A DNA stretch of 30,720 nt. Source: a virus. The stretch covers positions 1-30,720 of IMG/VR virus record IMGVR_UViG_3300047168_000071, one strand, 5' to 3'. The number at the start of each line of letters is the position of its first letter. Position 1 is the first letter of the stretch. This document shows positions 21,849-28,838 of this stretch, in pieces. The notes under the pieces were generated by a model that did no database searches, was not told the origin of the DNA, and saw nothing but the letters and a program-made list of their open reading frames with translations. The translations under genes and the position numbers were made by a program.

Positions 21849-23044
21849 TCCCCCGCCCCCTGCTGCGAGCGCAGCACATCGTTCCAATCGAGGCCTTCAG
21901 GCGCCATCGATACAAAGACGCGGAAGCTCTCGCGCCACCGCCGCGCAGCCGTGAGAAGCTGCGCGAGCGTCGCCGGGCGGTCGCTGTCACCGTCGCCGAG
22001 GATGAACACCTCCTCGACGCCATCGGGCAAGATCGCGCCGGGCCGGTCCGGATCGGGCTCGCCGTTGTAGATCGTCCGCTTCTTCTTCTGCGGATGAGGC
22101 AGCGTCCCGGTGGCGCCGCCGGACAGATTGCCGAGCGAGATCGCCGCCGCCACGGCGGGATCGTCGCCACCGATGCCAAGCTCGTAGCCGGAGCGCGAGG
22201 TCTCGATCCCCTCGCCCACGATGAGCGCGGGGCCGGGAGGCGACAAACGGATCAGGCCCCCGCCCGCTTTTCCTAGAATTTTCTTCGCACCATTTCGCCC
22301 AGGGCAAATCGGCACGAGCTTGCGCGGCGCCGCCGCGTCCAGATACGTCCGATGCACGCCGATGATCTCGCCGGCCGCGTTACGGATCGCCGCGAGCATG
22401 GCGGGGAATTCGCCAAGCTCGATCTGCTCCTGCGCTTCCTCGTCGGGATACCCCCAATAGGCAAGACGCTGCATGAAGCGAAGGTCGCCCGTCCAGCTAG
22501 GCGAGACCGAAAGACCGCGCCCCTGAAGGTACGCGGCGGCGTGGGTTCCGATGATGGGCGCGCCGGCCTCGAAGAGGTCGGCAGCGGCACGCGCGGATCT
22601 CCGCGAGCGCCGACCCTCGCTGTCCTCAGAGGGCGGCGGCGTCTCGCGGACGGCCTCTTCAGGAGGCGGCGGTTCCTCGCGCTTCGGCTCTGGCGCCGCC
22701 TTCTTCGGCGTCGCCGCTTTCTTCGGGCGCTTCTCCTTCCCCGGCGCCGGGCGGCCTGTCATCGTCTCGCAGGCTGTGAGAAAGCCGCAGTCGTCGATGT
22801 GCATCACCGCATCGATGTAGCTTCCGCCGCCGAAGCCCCGGCAATTGAATACGCGCTCGCGGGGATTGATCGAGAAGCGGTCCGTTCCGCCGCAGCGGGG
22901 GCAAGGCCCCACCCACTCGCCACCCACGCGCCGGAGCTTGGCGCCGCGCCCTTGGACAAGGGCAACGAGGTCGACAGCCTCGGCCTCGTCGCGCCAAGCG
23001 TTGAAGTCGGCCGTGCTTTGCGGATCAGACGACATCGAGATCAT
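21845..23044 (-). CDS. Phage DNA primase (CHC2 zinc finger plus Toprim)
   Basis: A 399-residue primase. An N-terminal zinc-finger segment has Cys48, Cys51 and Cys68 (CPRCGG and NCRGF); the fourth position expected for a CHC2 finger is Phe71 instead of Cys. A Pro/Lys/Glu linker (about 98-145) leads to the Toprim part, with VGEGIET and LGDGDSD giving the acidic metal site. Start given at ATG 23044 overlapping the upstream gene by 20 bases; ATG 23035 is equally possible and neither has a clear ribosome site. It makes RNA primers for phage replication together with the RepA-like helicase. Confidence 0.88.
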   Translation of the reverse strand: MISMSSDPQSTADFNAWRDEAEAVDLVALVQGRGAKLRRVGGEWVGPCPRCGGTDRFSINPRERVFNCRGFGGGSYIDAVMHIDDCGFLTACETMTGRPAPGKEKRPKKAATPKKAAPEPKREEPPPPEEAVRETPPPSEDSEGRRSRRSARAAADLFEAGAPIIGTHAAAYLQGRGLSVSPSWTGDLRFMQRLAYWGYPDEEAQEQIELGEFPAMLAAIRNAAGEIIGVHRTYLDAAAPRKLVPICPGRNGAKKILGKAGGGLIRLSPPGPALIVGEGIETSRSGYELGIGGDDPAVAAAISLGNLSGGATGTLPHPQKKKRTIYNGEPDPDRPGAILPDGVEEVFILGDGDSDRPATLAQLLTAARRWRESFRVFVSMAPEGLDWNDVLRSQQGAGE

Positions 23045-23390
23045 GCACCAATTCGCGGAGGAGAGACGGATCGGCCGCGAGCACCTTGCGGACGATCAGC
23101 GCGGCGAGATCGCCGGGATCGCGGTCGAGCTTGTCGGCGGTCGCGTTCAGGCGCTCGCGATCAGCGACTTTCCAGCGGACACAGAGGATGTCCTCGCCGC
23201 TGTTCTCACGGAGCAACGGAATAGCGTGGACGCGCAGCATCGCCCGCACGCGCGGCCCCGTCGTCCCGCCAATCGCGCGCGCGATCTCGCCCGCGCTGGC
23301 GCCCTGGCCGGCGAGATACGCGGCGCGCAGCTTGTCCGGGCCGTACCAAGGCCGGCGCGGCAGCGCGTGGCGATGTCGGGGGCGGCTCAA
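23025..23390 (-). CDS. GcrA-like helix-turn-helix protein (121 aa)
   Basis: A 121-residue protein that starts with TTG at 23390 directly after a full Shine-Dalgarno (AGGAGGTGAT); the TTGA overlap with the previous stop supports this. Residues 15-58 read like the GcrA DNA-binding domain: Trp15, then GASAGEIARAIGGTTGPRVRA and an HAIPL end, similar to the SxxxIAxxLGGxxRxxV pattern of GcrA. The C-terminal half is acidic and helical. GcrA is an alphaproteobacterial cell-cycle regulator that responds to methylated DNA, so a phage version may alter host timing. Homology is by pattern only. Confidence 0.68.
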   Translation of the reverse strand: MSRPRHRHALPRRPWYGPDKLRAAYLAGQGASAGEIARAIGGTTGPRVRAMLRVHAIPLLRENSGEDILCVRWKVADRERLNATADKLDRDPGDLAALIVRKVLAADPSLLRELVHDLDVV

Positions 23391-23680
23391 ATCACCTCCT
23401 CCTCGGCGCTGCGGCGCGGACGGCTTTCGCCGCTCAAGACGGAAAGGATCGCCTCGCGGTTCTTCTCGAAGAGATAGCCGAGGCGATAGCAGGCGACGCC
23501 CGCCTTCAGCATTCGAAGATCGGGCACGGTCCGGATATTGCCGAGGACAAGCGCCTTCTGGCTGGCGATGATCCGCTCGCCTTCCTCCATCGCAAGCACT
23601 GGAATTTCGCCGCTCACGAACTTCGGTGCGTTCCAGTCGGCCGGAAAATTCCAAGGGAGATCGAGGCGGCTTCCGGTCAA
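23387..23680 (-). CDS. Small hypothetical protein (97 aa)
   Basis: A 97-residue protein that begins with TTG 23680 in a TTGA overlap, GGAGG located 8-12 bases upstream. An upstream ATG at 23698 is an alternative. It has a Trp/Pro-rich N-terminus (LPWNFPADW) and a helical second half. No family recognised. Confidence 0.68.
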   Translation of the reverse strand: MTGSRLDLPWNFPADWNAPKFVSGEIPVLAMEEGERIIASQKALVLGNIRTVPDLRMLKAGVACYRLGYLFEKNREAILSVLSGESRPRRSAEEEVI

Positions 23681-23880
23681 TGCTCGGCCCTCCGGCATTC
23701 GGGCGTGCGCCCCTTGGTGTCGACGCGGACGCCCTTCACCTCGAATTCCACCCAAGGCAGGACGCCCGGCTCGTGCCGGGTGACCCGAACGATCTCGCAC
23801 TTGAAACAAACGCGGTCGGTCCGCAGCGGCTTGCGATAAGCCGGTGACCAGAGATGGCGCTGGCGACGAGGCGCGCTCAT
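23677..23880 (-). CDS. Small basic hypothetical protein (67 aa)
   Basis: A 67-residue very basic protein with CFKC in the middle (VCFKCEIVRVTRHEPG) and another Cys near the C-terminus (TPECRR). A zinc-binding or redox site is possible. Start ATG 23880 in an ATGA overlap. No named family; predicted beta-rich with WVEFEVKGVRVDT. Confidence 0.7.
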   Translation of the reverse strand: MSAPRRQRHLWSPAYRKPLRTDRVCFKCEIVRVTRHEPGVLPWVEFEVKGVRVDTKGRTPECRRAEH

Positions 23881-24131
23881 GCGCGCCCCCAAGGGCCGGT
23901 CTCCGGCGGCATCTTCGCGGCGAGGAATTCGCGGACAAGCGCGCGCTGCGCCGCGTCGATCTCGGAAAGCCCCGCGTCGGCACGTCCGTTGCGCCAGCCG
24001 TGCCAGTAGGAGCGCGAGCGATTGTCGCCGCACGGAAAGCCCGCCCGGCCGTCGTGGTAGCCCTCAACGACCTCGACGCTGTCGAGCGTCGCGAGATCGG
24101 CGAGCGTGATGATCGGGGTGCGCTGATCCAT
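23877..24131 (-). CDS. Ribosome-modulation-factor-like small protein (84 aa)
   Basis: An 84-residue protein. Its centre GYHDGRAGFPCGDNRSR followed by SYWHGWRNGRAD resembles the RMF pattern GYxAGxxG ... WxxGWR, the factor that dimerises ribosomes in resting cells. The N-terminus (TPIITLADLATLDSVEVVEG) is phage-specific. If functional it might lower host translation. Start ATG 24131. The resemblance covers short motifs only, so an unrelated small phage protein is possible. Confidence 0.65.
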   Translation of the reverse strand: MDQRTPIITLADLATLDSVEVVEGYHDGRAGFPCGDNRSRSYWHGWRNGRADAGLSEIDAAQRALVREFLAAKMPPETGPWGRA

Positions 24132-24139
24132 CGGCGCCC

Positions 24140-24724
24140 CTAGAACGGAATGTCTTCGGGCTCGCCCTCGACGGGCGCGGGCTCGGGCGGAGGGGTGAAC
24201 AGCGGCGTGGTCGCGATCCCGGCGCCGGGCTCCTCGACAGCGCAGGCGAAATCCCAAAGCGCGAGCGCGTCGCCCGCGTTGTGGTCGACGGGGTTCCACC
24301 GCAATTGCCGGCACCGCGCCATGACGGCCGCTTTGGGGTCCGGCGGCCGGCGCACGCCGAGAAAGTGCTGCCGCACGTCCTGAACGGAGACCTCGCGGCG
24401 GCGATAGACGCCGCGCATTTCGCAGATGCCCTCCGCCACAAGGGGAAGCCCGATCAGCACGCGAGCGGTGTTGAAATTGGTCTTCTTGCCCATGAAGCGC
24501 GGATCGAGCGGGACCTCGTAGTAGAGTTTCGAGACCGGGCTGACGGCGAGGAAGTCTATGAGCCACAGGATCAGGCCGCGAGCGACAACGCCGTTGTTCG
24601 ATCCCGGCGGAGCGAAGGCGACGGAGCCGGAGCGGGGCAGCGACCCCGGCTGCCCATATGCCCAACCAGTGCGCGTCGCGATGTCGAGCGCCAGAATTGG
24701 CGCTCGGGCGTTCGCATTTGCCAT
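24140..24724 (-). CDS. RuvC-like Holliday junction nuclease with SSB-like C-terminal tail
   Basis: A 194-residue RNase-H-fold nuclease. Catalytic acids fit Asp14 (LALDIATRTGW), Glu70 (YYEVP) and Asp152 with Asp158 (NAGDALALWD). Phages encode such enzymes to cut branched DNA before packaging or during recombination. The final residues EPEDIPF end the protein and copy the acidic DDDIPF-type tip of bacterial SSB, which recruits replication and repair proteins. Start ATG 24724. Length matches RuvC-like enzymes plus a short linker. The tail is visible at the extreme C-terminus directly before the stop. Confidence 0.85.
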   Translation of the reverse strand: MANANARAPILALDIATRTGWAYGQPGSLPRSGSVAFAPPGSNNGVVARGLILWLIDFLAVSPVSKLYYEVPLDPRFMGKKTNFNTARVLIGLPLVAEGICEMRGVYRRREVSVQDVRQHFLGVRRPPDPKAAVMARCRQLRWNPVDHNAGDALALWDFACAVEEPGAGIATTPLFTPPPEPAPVEGEPEDIPF

Positions 24725-24782
24725 GATGCCCCTCCGAGGCGCGCGCGCAGCGCCGGAGCGCCGCGCGACGCCCGCTGATCGC

Positions 24783-25148
24783 CTAGTGCTTCAGGGCCGC
24801 CTCGCCAAGCGGAAGGGCGGCGAACTCACCGAGGGCTTCGGCGCACGCCTTGAAGGTATCGACCTCGTCGTTGTCCAGCTTCTCGACGACCGCCTCCTTC
24901 TTCGCTTCGAGGAGGCGAAGGTCGACGTGGGCCTTCAAAATCTTCTTGGGGATGCCTTTGGCCTTCGCCTCCTCGAAGACGATTTCAATGCTTTCCCTGA
25001 TCTGGCGGCACCGGTTCATGTGCTGCCCTTTGGAGCTTTCGATCTCGCCGCGATGCCCCTCGATCTTCTCGATGAACTCTTTGAGAATTTCCCCGTCGAA
25101 GCCGTTGGTCGCCGCCTTCGCATCCTTAGCCGTCACGCGCTTTGCCAT
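24783..25148 (-). CDS. GapR-like (DUF2312) DNA-binding protein
   Basis: A 121-residue helical protein with the GapR core: ILKEFIEKIEGHRGEIES, then IRESIEIVFEEAKAKGIPKKILKAHVDLR. GapR clamps overtwisted DNA in alphaproteobacteria and supports replication and transcription of GC-rich chromosomes. This copy has an extra C-terminal helix (about 85-121). Start ATG 25148 after GAGGAG. Its position among the first leftward genes means it would be made early. Confidence 0.8.
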   Translation of the reverse strand: MAKRVTAKDAKAATNGFDGEILKEFIEKIEGHRGEIESSKGQHMNRCRQIRESIEIVFEEAKAKGIPKKILKAHVDLRLLEAKKEAVVEKLDNDEVDTFKACAEALGEFAALPLGEAALKH

Positions 25149-25194
25149 GTGCCGCATCTCCTCGTCGTGGGGGGTAGTCTCAGGTCGGAACGCG

Positions 25195-25476
25195 CTACTC
25201 GACCGCCGCTTCGGCCTCGACCGGCGGACGCGGAACACTCGCCGGCCATTCCAGCCCCGCCGGCCAGGCGCGCGAAAACCGCTTCATCCACTGGTCGTAT
25301 TTGCCGGCCCGCAGGTCGGCATCGGGATCGATGAGGATCAGGCGCGGCGTTGCCGCGCCGAGCACGTTCACGAGCGCCGAGCTTTCCTTCAGCTTGGTGA
25401 AGGCGCAGTAGGCGGCGATCACGCGCCGAAGGTTTTCCTTCAAGCGCGGGAGTTCGGGGGCGTATTCGGGCGTCAT
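25195..25476 (-). CDS. First leftward early gene, hypothetical (93 aa)
   Basis: A 93-residue protein with a helical N-terminal half (LPRLKENLRRVIAAYCAFTKL) and a beta-alpha segment (RLILIDPDADL). Start ATG 25476 lies inside an ATTTGCAA site at 25475-25482, so the start codon itself overlaps a candidate operator; GAGG is about 12 bases upstream. A longer frame from 25638 would cross the regulatory region and is rejected. No family recognised. Confidence 0.72.
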   Translation of the reverse strand: MTPEYAPELPRLKENLRRVIAAYCAFTKLKESSALVNVLGAATPRLILIDPDADLRAGKYDQWMKRFSRAWPAGLEWPASVPRPPVEAEAAVE

Positions 25477-25531
25477 TTGCAAGGCCGTCCTCGTTGGTTG
25501 CATTTGCAAATCATTAATCAGAGATGCAACC
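25475..25531. promoter_or_regulatory. ATTTGCAAAT operators of the early leftward promoter
   Basis: ATTTGCAA at 25475-25482 and the perfect palindrome ATTTGCAAAT at 25502-25511, within an outer inverted repeat GGTTGCA (25496-25502) and TGCAACC (25525-25531). The 15-base string GGTTGCATTTGCAAA recurs with one mismatch at 26518-26532. The arrangement sits across the leftward start region, where a phage regulator would act. Confidence 0.65.
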
Positions 25532-25538
25532 GATGCAA

Positions 25539-25572
25539 TTGGAAAAGTCAACGCGATTGCTAACTTTTCCAA
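25539..25572. promoter_or_regulatory. Second inverted-repeat operator in the switch region
   Basis: Perfect 10-bp arms TTGGAAAAGT (25539-25548) and ACTTTTCCAA (25563-25572) with a 14-base spacer, 65-98 bases upstream of the repressor gene. A weak TTGCTA (25557-25562) could be a rightward -35, but no good -10 is seen. This is a natural candidate for repressor binding and autoregulation. Confidence 0.6.
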
Positions 25573-25636
25573 GAGACAATAGTTTCCGGCCCGCGCGGCG
25601 GCCTCTTGAGGGGGCGAAAGGGAAAGCGCCAAGGCC

Positions 25637-26344
25637 ATGCAGTTCAGGAAAGACCGGATCGAGGCGCGCCTGACGGCGCTCGGGATCGATCAATTCACAG
25701 CCGCAGAGCGGACCGGCAAAGGCTCGCATTTCATCTACGACTTCATGATCGGCCGGAAGAAGTCGTTCAAAGGCGACGGCCCGACCAAGGTCGCTGAAGC
25801 CCTCGAATGCTCGCTCGAATATCTGACCGGCGCGAGCGGCGTGCCCGGCGATCCGCCGGCAGCGGCGCAGCTAGGCAAAAGCCTGCTGATCGTAGGGACT
25901 GTGGAGGCCGGCGTCTTCAAGAGCCCGCGCGAAGCCAAGCCGCCCCACGAGCGGTCCAATATCCCGCCGATCCCTGGCCATCCGGCCGAGGATCAGGTCG
26001 TCTTCAAGGTCGTCGGCGGCGGGCTCGATGCGCGAGGCATTGTGTCCGGGATGGTGCTCGTCGCCAGCCGCAGCAGCGCCCGAGCCGAGACCTTCAAGGA
26101 CGGCGAGATCATCGTCGTCGAGCACACCGCCCGCGACGGTCGCGGGGTCGAAATCAGCGCCCGCGAAGTCCAACATTCGCCAAATCGCGTCGAGCTTCGC
26201 GCGCCTTCCAAATCGGAAGAAATCGCACCCATCGTCCTGAAGCCGGAAAAGTCGTCGGGCAAATCCGCCAGCACGAAGACCGCCTCGGGCGGCTCGGTGC
26301 GCGTGATCGCGGTCGCGATCTTCGTCGCGATGATGCTCGCATAA
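25637..26344 (+). CDS. CI-like phage repressor with degenerate S24 domain
   Basis: A 235-residue regulator. Residues 5-68 form a phage-type HTH domain (ending KVAEALECSLEYLTGASG). Residues about 85-215 resemble the S24/LexA peptidase-dimerisation domain, but the usual Gly-x-Ser-Met nucleophile region reads VVGGGLDARGIVSG, with Gly-Leu where Ser-Met is expected, and the catalytic Lys region reads GVEISAREV without Lys. It therefore should not self-cleave. The end is a hydrophobic run VRVIAVAIFVAMMLA, either the last strand or a membrane-contacting tail. Start ATG 25637. It likely controls the operators on its left and right. Confidence 0.85.
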   Translation: MQFRKDRIEARLTALGIDQFTAAERTGKGSHFIYDFMIGRKKSFKGDGPTKVAEALECSLEYLTGASGVPGDPPAAAQLGKSLLIVGTVEAGVFKSPREAKPPHERSNIPPIPGHPAEDQVVFKVVGGGLDARGIVSGMVLVASRSSARAETFKDGEIIVVEHTARDGRGVEISAREVQHSPNRVELRAPSKSEEIAPIVLKPEKSSGKSASTKTASGGSVRVIAVAIFVAMMLA

Positions 26345-26589
26345 CAAGCTCTGAACAGAGTTAGGCTCTATCCACTAAATTCTATACTTCAGGGGGACGG
26401 CCCTTCGGGGCCGTCCCCTCTCATATACTTTTTCTTACTAAGGTAATTGAGTTGGTTAGCTCTTAACCCGCGCGGGGACGCCGCGAGCCTGACCTCATTT
26501 GCAAAATATTGCAATGGGGTTGCATTTCCAAAAATTTGGCGGCAACAATTCATCGCGCATTAACCGCGACGATGAAGGGAACCCGCCAC
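26345..26589. promoter_or_regulatory. Spacer with terminator and operator sites before the recombination operon
   Basis: A 245-base gap. It contains a small inverted repeat CTCTG-AA-CAGAG (26349-26360), the terminator, an AT-rich stretch 26420-26470, ATTTGCAAA (26497-26505), the palindrome ATTGCAAT (26508-26515) and GGTTGCATTTCCAAA (26518-26532). No gene is convincing. The last three sites lie 58-93 bases before the next start and probably control it. Confidence 0.65.
26393..26418 (+). terminator. Strong intrinsic terminator after the repressor gene
   Basis: Perfect 11-bp stem GGGGACGGCCC / GGGCCGTCCCC closed by a TTCG tetraloop, followed by an AT-rich run with five T residues (26429-26433). 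It isolates the repressor transcript from the recombination operon. Confidence 0.85.
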
Positions 26590-27783
26590 ATGAACGCCAT
26601 CACCCCGCCGACCGCGACCGCTTTCAAGGTCGGCAATCTTGCCGCCGGCAACAGCCGCTCGGACCTTTCCAGCCAGTGGATCAGCCGCCCGCGCGATGAG
26701 CGCTTTCTCTCGCTGAACGAGCTTTTCGCCTCGGTGAAGGCGCGCAGCGACGCCACCTTCGAGGAGCGCGTCGAGACGAAGCGCGTCGAGTTCATTGCCC
26801 CGGAAGCGAAGTCGGTCGAAGACACGCATCGCCTCACCATCGGCCTGCCGGATGGCCGCGAGGTCGCGCCGACGCATTGGAGCTTCGGTCAGCTTGCTGG
26901 GCTCGCCGATGCCCCCGCCGGCTATCTTCGCAAGCTTCCTTCGCAGATCGTCGCCGACGCGCTCGCCTATGGCATGCGCTACAACCGCGAGAGCGAGGCG
27001 ATCAAGCTCTATGGCCGCGCCGGCCTCGATCTTCGCGCCGCCACCGGTCCCGATTACGGCCGCATCTTCGACCACGAAGTTGTTCAGGCGGTCCAGCAGA
27101 TCGCGGGCAACGGCACCGGTGATGCCCGCTGGAAAGTGCCTGGCGTCCTCGACTGGCGCACGATGGTCTACGACCCCGAGCATCCGATCTCGCTCGACAC
27201 GACGACGCTCTACGCAAGCGACCGCGACGTTTTCATTTTCCTCGTCGATGACCGCAATCCGATCAGCATCGGCAAGCTTCCGAGCGGCGAAGATGATCTC
27301 GTCTTCCGGGGCTTCTACGTCACGAATTCCGAAGTCGGGACCGGCTCGCTGAAGATCGCGGCCTTCTACCTTCGGGCGGTCTGCGGCAACCGCATGCTTT
27401 GGGGCGTCGAGGGCTTTCAGGAGGTCTGCATGCGCCACAGCAAGTATGCCCCGGCGCGCTTCGTCGAGGAGGCGCGGCCGGCGCTTCAGTCCTTCGCGGA
27501 CGGCTCGACGACCCGCCTCCTTGAAGGGGTCGAGAAGGCGAAGGCAGCGAAGGTCGCCAGCGAGAAAGACGAGGCGCTGGCCTTCCTCGCCGGCCGGGGC
27601 CTCAGCCGCAAGCGGGCGCTCGAAGTCTACGAGAGCGTCGAGCAGCACGAGGGCCGCCAGATGCGGACCGTTTGGGATGCTGCCCAGGGCATCACGCGCG
27701 TCGCGCAGACCATCCCCTTCACCGACAACCGCATCGAATTCGAGCGGATTGCCGGCGGTCTGCTCGACAAAGCCGCCGCCTGA
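26590..27783 (+). CDS. DUF932-type phage/plasmid protein
   Basis: A 397-residue protein with the DUF932 layout found in many phages and plasmids: an N-terminal mixed region, a central RAATGPDYGRIFDHEVV segment, GFYVTNSEVGTGSLKIAAFYLRAVCGN, and a helical C-terminal third. Its molecular activity is not established; gene neighbours in other elements point to DNA recombination or replication. Start ATG 26590 with AAGGGA upstream; ATG 26572 is an alternative. It heads the rightward recombination operon. Confidence 0.82.
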   Translation: MNAITPPTATAFKVGNLAAGNSRSDLSSQWISRPRDERFLSLNELFASVKARSDATFEERVETKRVEFIAPEAKSVEDTHRLTIGLPDGREVAPTHWSFGQLAGLADAPAGYLRKLPSQIVADALAYGMRYNRESEAIKLYGRAGLDLRAATGPDYGRIFDHEVVQAVQQIAGNGTGDARWKVPGVLDWRTMVYDPEHPISLDTTTLYASDRDVFIFLVDDRNPISIGKLPSGEDDLVFRGFYVTNSEVGTGSLKIAAFYLRAVCGNRMLWGVEGFQEVCMRHSKYAPARFVEEARPALQSFADGSTTRLLEGVEKAKAAKVASEKDEALAFLAGRGLSRKRALEVYESVEQHEGRQMRTVWDAAQGITRVAQTIPFTDNRIEFERIAGGLLDKAAA

Positions 27784-27800
27784 CCGGCGGCTTTGATGGG

Positions 27801-27827
27801 TAGGGCGGCGTGCGGCGCGCCGCCCTA
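27801..27827 (+). other. Intercistronic hairpin between DUF932 and exonuclease genes
   Basis: Perfect 10-bp stem TAGGGCGGCG / CGCCGCCCTA with the loop TGCGGCG. No T-run follows, so it is more likely an RNA-processing or stability element than a full terminator. Confidence 0.5.
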
Positions 27828-27871
27828 TTCCCCCGAACTTCTCGAAGTCCCTTGCATCCGAGGCCACCGGA

Positions 27872-28828
27872 ATGCGCGCTCTCAGAGCCCCGTCTGCTCC
27901 CATTGTCGAAAGCTACGAGATCGACCCCGCCGCCCGGCGCGACGAATGGCTTAGCCTCCGCGCCAGCGACGTGACCGCGAGCGTCTCAGCGGCGCTCCTC
28001 GGCATCCATCCCTACAAGAGCCGCTTCGCCCTCTGGCAGGAAAAGGCCGGCCGCGTTGCCGAAGACGCGGAAGAGACTGCCGCCATGATCCGAGGGCGCG
28101 TCCTCGAAGCGCCCGCGCTCGATCTTCTCGCCATCGACAAGCCGACTTGGCGCATCGAGCGGCCGAACGTCTATCTCCGCGACGCTGCGGCCCGCATGGG
28201 CGCAACCCCCGACGCCTACGCCATCGATCCCAAGCGGCCCGGCTTCGGCGTGGTGCAGGTCAAGTCGGTCGAGAAGTCGGTCTTCCGCAAGAATTGGTTT
28301 GACGAGACCGGCGAGGTCGAAGCGCCGCTTTACATCGCCGTCCAGACCATTCAGGAGGCGCATCTTGCCGGCGCCGCCTGGGCGTGCGTGGCCGCGATGG
28401 TCGTCGGCTTCGGCCTCGAAATGCACGCCATCGAGGTTCCGATCCACGCCGGCTTGATCGCGCGGCTGCGGACCGAGATCGCGAGCTTCTGGAAAAGCAT
28501 CGCGGAGGACAATCCGCCGACGCCCGATTACGGGCGCGACGGCTCGCTGCTCGCCGGCATCTATGCCAGCGACAACGGCCGCGAGATCGACCTCTCAGGC
28601 GACAACCATCTTCCCGTCATCCTCGCCGAGCGCGCCGAGGCGAAAGCCCGCGTCAAGGCCGACGAAGCCCGCATCGCGGAGATCGAGACCGAGATCATCG
28701 CCAAGCTTGGCGATCACGAGCGCGGGTTCATTCCCGGCTGGTCGATCAAGCGGCCCCTCATTCAGCGGCCCGGCTTCTACGTCGATCCGACCGAGTACCG
28801 CCGTCTCAACATCAAGCAACTGGCATAA
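27872..28828 (+). CDS. YqaJ-type phage exonuclease (lambda exo-like)
   Basis: A 318-residue exonuclease that resects one DNA strand to supply single-stranded DNA to RecT. PD-(D/E)xK motifs are visible: Glu79 (RGRVLEAP), Asp114 (GATPDAYAID) and QVK at 129-131 (GVVQVKSV), with Gln in place of the usual Glu before x-Lys. The N-terminal TASVSAALLGIHPYKSRFALW is the characteristic YqaJ opening. Start ATG 27872 after GAGG. Located with recT, it completes a RecET-type module. Confidence 0.9.
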   Translation: MRALRAPSAPIVESYEIDPAARRDEWLSLRASDVTASVSAALLGIHPYKSRFALWQEKAGRVAEDAEETAAMIRGRVLEAPALDLLAIDKPTWRIERPNVYLRDAAARMGATPDAYAIDPKRPGFGVVQVKSVEKSVFRKNWFDETGEVEAPLYIAVQTIQEAHLAGAAWACVAAMVVGFGLEMHAIEVPIHAGLIARLRTEIASFWKSIAEDNPPTPDYGRDGSLLAGIYASDNGREIDLSGDNHLPVILAERAEAKARVKADEARIAEIETEIIAKLGDHERGFIPGWSIKRPLIQRPGFYVDPTEYRRLNIKQLA

Positions 28829-28838
28829 GGAGGCCCCC

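Noticed and set aside
25195-25638. Longer form of the first leftward gene starting at 25638
   Set aside because: The extra N-terminus would cover the operators and the divergent promoters, and has no conserved look; the start at 25476 is preferred.
26560-27903. Long - strand open frame (447 codons) opposite the DUF932 gene
   Set aside because: Shadow frame in a GC-rich gene; the + frame has ribosome site, operon context and a known domain layout.
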